A DNA stretch of 64,000 nucleotides. Source: an uncultured Duncaniella sp. (GTDB taxonomy: Bacteria > Bacteroidota > Bacteroidia > Bacteroidales > Muribaculaceae). Location of the stretch: assembly GCA_910587165.1 (NCBI GenBank), contig CAJUKP010000002.1:124001-188000 (forward strand), written 5' to 3'. This document shows positions 61,557 to 64,000 of the stretch, piece by piece (position 1 is the first letter of the stretch; each line of letters opens with the position of its first letter). The notes under the pieces were generated by a model. It was not told where the DNA came from and did not search any database. It worked only from the letters and a program-made list of their open reading frames with translations. Both the position numbers and the translations under genes were made by a program.

Positions 61557-64000
61557 ATGAAGATTTATCCAATTATTGTCACTTTACTGTGTCTGGGTAC
61601 TGCTGCCGTATATTCGCAATCTATTCCTGACAGCCTACAAGTGCAACAGAAATCAGCTAAGTCAACAACTGTCATGGGTACGGTTCTTGACCAAAGTGGA
61701 GAACCTGTGATCGGTGCATCCATTATGCAGACCGGGGATCCACGCAATGCGGCGGTTACTGATGCCGAAGGACGTTTCGTATTATACGGAGTCGATTTGC
61801 CGGCCAAACTGAAAGTTTCATACATCGGGACTACAACTGAAGAGGTTAGTCTAACACCTGAAAACGCATCTAATCTGACCATCAAACTCAAACCTGCCTC
61901 ATCGAGCCTTGATGAAGTAGTGGTGGTCGGTTACGCCACTCAACGCAAAGTTGACCTTACCGGTGCTGTTTCATCAATAAGTGCCTCCACTCTTGCCGAC
62001 AGACCTATCACAAATTCGACTAATGCCCTTGCGGGGCTGGCTTCGGGCCTGACTGTCACCAACAGCGGAGGCAACCCCCCCGGATATGAAGCACAAAGCA
62101 TTAGGATACGAGGACAGGGCACACTCAACGATGCGGCTCCACTGGTTGTCATCGACGGAATGACCGGTATTTCCATAAGTGATATAAACCCTAAAGATAT
62201 TGAAAATATCTCCATTCTTAAAGACGCTGCTTCTTCCGCAATATATGGTTCGCGAGCAGCCAACGGTGTGATATTGATAACGACCAAGCATGGCACAGAG
62301 TCGGCTCCGCGTCTGACTTACAGTGGCAATGTGTCTTTTGAAACGGTTGCCAAACGCATGAATCTTGTCTCGAATTATGCCGACTTCATGGAGATACAGA
62401 ACGCCGGGCTGATTGCCAACGGTCAGGCTCCAAGATTCTCACAGGGTAAAATTGATGAGTGGCGTAGTGACGCAGGGCGTAATCCTACAATATATCCGAA
62501 CACCGACTGGCAAGACCATATATACCGTAACCCTTCAGTGGTTCAGAACCATAATCTTACCATAACCGGAGGAGGCCGGAGAGCCCGCTACAACATATCC
62601 TTGGGGTATGTCAATAATCCCGGCATGATATATTACACCGACTATGAACGCTATCAGTTGCGTACAAATCTTGATGTCAATATCAAGCCTTGGCTGAGTG
62701 TCGGCACTGATTTGTTCGGCTACATTGACAAAAATAATCCTTCGGCAGAAAATGCCGCGGCAGGCGGTGACGTGATATTCGGTTCGGGAGCCTTTAATAC
62801 GGTTCCCGGCATGACCCTCTATGACCCGGCAACAGGTCTTTACGGTGGAATACAGAACCCGGAGGAAGAAAATGTGAGCAACTTCAATCCCTATCGCCGA
62901 CAGTGGTTTTACAAAGATGATTTCCCGACAAAGACACGCCGTATTGTCGCCAAGATATACGCACGTATCCAGCCATTGAAAGGTTTGACACTGCAGGGTT
63001 CATTCACTTATAATTATTGGGACCGCAAGGTTGAACAGCATATGACCGACCGCAATCTTTACCGCTTTACTTTCGATGGTCCCGTTCTGTTGCGCGACGG
63101 TGCCGTGCGCACATATATACGCAAATACAATTATGCCGAAAATTTCAGATCCTCAGAGATAACCGCAAATTATAAGTTCGATGTTTCAAAACTTGAAACG
63201 TCAATACTTTTAGGAGCAAGTCAGGAATATGACAAATATGAGAATGAAATGTTCCGCAAATATGACCTCATCGATGATTCGCTCACAGGCATAGATGCCG
63301 GAACAACAAATGGAGAAATAAACGGGAATTATACTGAATGGGCCATGCGCTCTTATTTCGGACGCATAAATCTGAACTGGGATAATAAATATCTCCTTGA
63401 AGCCAACCTTAGAGCTGACGGGTCATCGAAATTCGCGCCCGGTAATCGTTGGGGTTACTTCCCATCGGTGGCAGCAGGTTGGAGAATTTCGCAGGAAAGC
63501 TTCATGAACGGCACCTCTTCCTGGCTTGACAACTTAAAAATCAGAGCCTCGTATGGTTCGCTCGGCAACAACGCCACCACGAGTTACTATATGTACCAGT
63601 CACTGTTTGCAACTGCCGGATACATACTCAACGGCAATATTGCCGGAGGCTTTGCGCAGACCATTCTGTCAAACCCCAATCTGTCGTGGGAAAAGACATA
63701 CATGACCAATATCGGCATTGATTTCGCATTGCTCAACAACCGGTTGAGTGGAAGCATTGATCTATACAATAAAAATACCGAAGGAATTCTTATTTCCTTG
63801 CCGGCGCCGTTGGAACATGGAACCAGCACCGTACCCAATCAAAATGCCGGAGAGGTAAACAACAAAGGCTTCGACATTGACTTGAATTGGAACGACCGTA
63901 TAGGCAAAGTTTCATACAGATTAGGGTTCAATATGGGATTTGTCAACAACAAGGTGACAAAATTCCAAGGAGATGTATCTTCAATCAGCGGAGTGTATAA
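61557..64000 (+). CDS. SusC/RagA-type TonB-linked outer-membrane transporter (3' end outside window)
   Basis: An outer-membrane TonB-dependent transporter for glycan or peptide uptake; 814 codons are visible and the frame is open at the window edge. A signal peptide (MKIYPIIVTLLCLGTAAVYS) is followed by a CarboxypepD-like beta-sandwich (TVMGTVLDQSGEPVIGASI), the plug (DEVVVVGYATQRKVDLTGAV; SIRIRGQGTLNDAAPLVVID; DINPKDIENISILKDAASSA; YGSRAANGVILITTK) and barrel strands. The plug and carboxypeptidase regions are full length, so this is a normal SusC. A SusD partner is expected just beyond the window. The substrate is unknown. Confidence 0.93.
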   Translation, partial: MKIYPIIVTLLCLGTAAVYSQSIPDSLQVQQKSAKSTTVMGTVLDQSGEPVIGASIMQTGDPRNAAVTDAEGRFVLYGVDLPAKLKVSYIGTTTEEVSLTPENASNLTIKLKPASSSLDEVVVVGYATQRKVDLTGAVSSISASTLADRPITNSTNALAGLASGLTVTNSGGNPPGYEAQSIRIRGQGTLNDAAPLVVIDGMTGISISDINPKDIENISILKDAASSAIYGSRAANGVILITTKHGTESAPRLTYSGNVSFETVAKRMNLVSNYADFMEIQNAGLIANGQAPRFSQGKIDEWRSDAGRNPTIYPNTDWQDHIYRNPSVVQNHNLTITGGGRRARYNISLGYVNNPGMIYYTDYERYQLRTNLDVNIKPWLSVGTDLFGYIDKNNPSAENAAAGGDVIFGSGAFNTVPGMTLYDPATGLYGGIQNPEEENVSNFNPYRRQWFYKDDFPTKTRRIVAKIYARIQPLKGLTLQGSFTYNYWDRKVEQHMTDRNLYRFTFDGPVLLRDGAVRTYIRKYNYAENFRSSEITANYKFDVSKLETSILLGASQEYDKYENEMFRKYDLIDDSLTGIDAGTTNGEINGNYTEWAMRSYFGRINLNWDNKYLLEANLRADGSSKFAPGNRWGYFPSVAAGWRISQESFMNGTSSWLDNLKIRASYGSLGNNATTSYYMYQSLFATAGYILNGNIAGGFAQTILSNPNLSWEKTYMTNIGIDFALLNNRLSGSIDLYNKNTEGILISLPAPLEHGTSTVPNQNAGEVNNKGFDIDLNWNDRIGKVSYRLGFNMGFVNNKVTKFQGDVSSISGVY

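Overview
The window is a stretch of chromosome from a Bacteroidota (order Bacteroidales) bacterium, most likely a gut Muribaculaceae-type organism. The family is an inference; the order is well supported. The supports are a 286-aa primary sigma factor of the Bacteroidota type, many copies of the Bacteroidota -7 promoter box TAnnTTTG in front of genes on both strands, a SusC/RagA TonB-dependent transporter, a DUF4270 lipoprotein, a DUF1599 plus DoxX/MauE-like gene pair, and PPi-dependent phosphofructokinase. Gene density is high, genes often overlap by 1-8 bases, and there is no phage, IS element, rRNA or CRISPR array. Apart from a decayed toxin gene and a few small ORFs, this is ordinary core and accessory chromosome.

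Layout. 1-3.7 kb (+): end of a membrane protein, folB, a His-rich CobW-type GTPase and a Uup-type ABC-F ATPase. 3.9-10.0 kb (-): PPi-phosphofructokinase, a three-gene pectin/rhamnogalacturonan set (GH28, SGNH acetylesterase, DUF4861) and rpoD. 10.2-12.5 kb (+): a half-length starch-synthase-like protein and a DUF4270 lipoprotein. 12.7-14.5 kb (-): DIP1984-type protein, DUF1232 protein and superoxide dismutase. 14.7-16.0 kb: tRNA-Gly and tRNA-Leu (+), an antitoxin next to a broken YafQ-type toxin, and tRNA-Thr (-). 16.1-19.3 kb (-): galK, a sugar nucleotidyltransferase and galM. 19.4-24.2 kb (+): a second ABC-F protein with a degenerate second ATPase site, metX, an EamA transporter and lrgAB, meeting a convergent MscS-type channel.

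25.5-29.3 kb (+): an isolated two-gene unit, a small membrane-anchored protein and a 1099-aa protein ending in a Schlafen/AlbA_2 domain. 29.4-31.9 kb (-): a GH13 enzyme and a patatin phospholipase. 32.1-43.2 kb (+): holB, an AddB-like nuclease, hemW, gyrA, a TPR protein, DUF1599 and DoxX-like genes. 43.2-47.2 kb: nhaA (+) facing an outer-membrane barrel protein and a LysM protein (-). 47.3-51.6 kb (+): serB and a receiver-domain/PPDK-like ATP-grasp fusion. 51.7-56.5 kb: a Dxs-like synthase, an FMN reductase/NTF2-like pair divergent from an HxlR regulator, a 4-TM protein and an AraC regulator. 57-64 kb: a TPR protein (+), a LytTR two-component system (-), a coiled-coil lipoprotein (+) and the 5' part of a SusC-type transporter (+) running off the window.

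The most promising leads are the AlbA_2 two-gene unit, the receiver-PPDK fusion, a galactose operon that carries a nucleotidyltransferase and no galT, a possible leaderless sensor-kinase mRNA, and a decaying toxin behind an intact antitoxin with a palindromic operator. All functional statements rest on motif recognition by eye; no database search was run.
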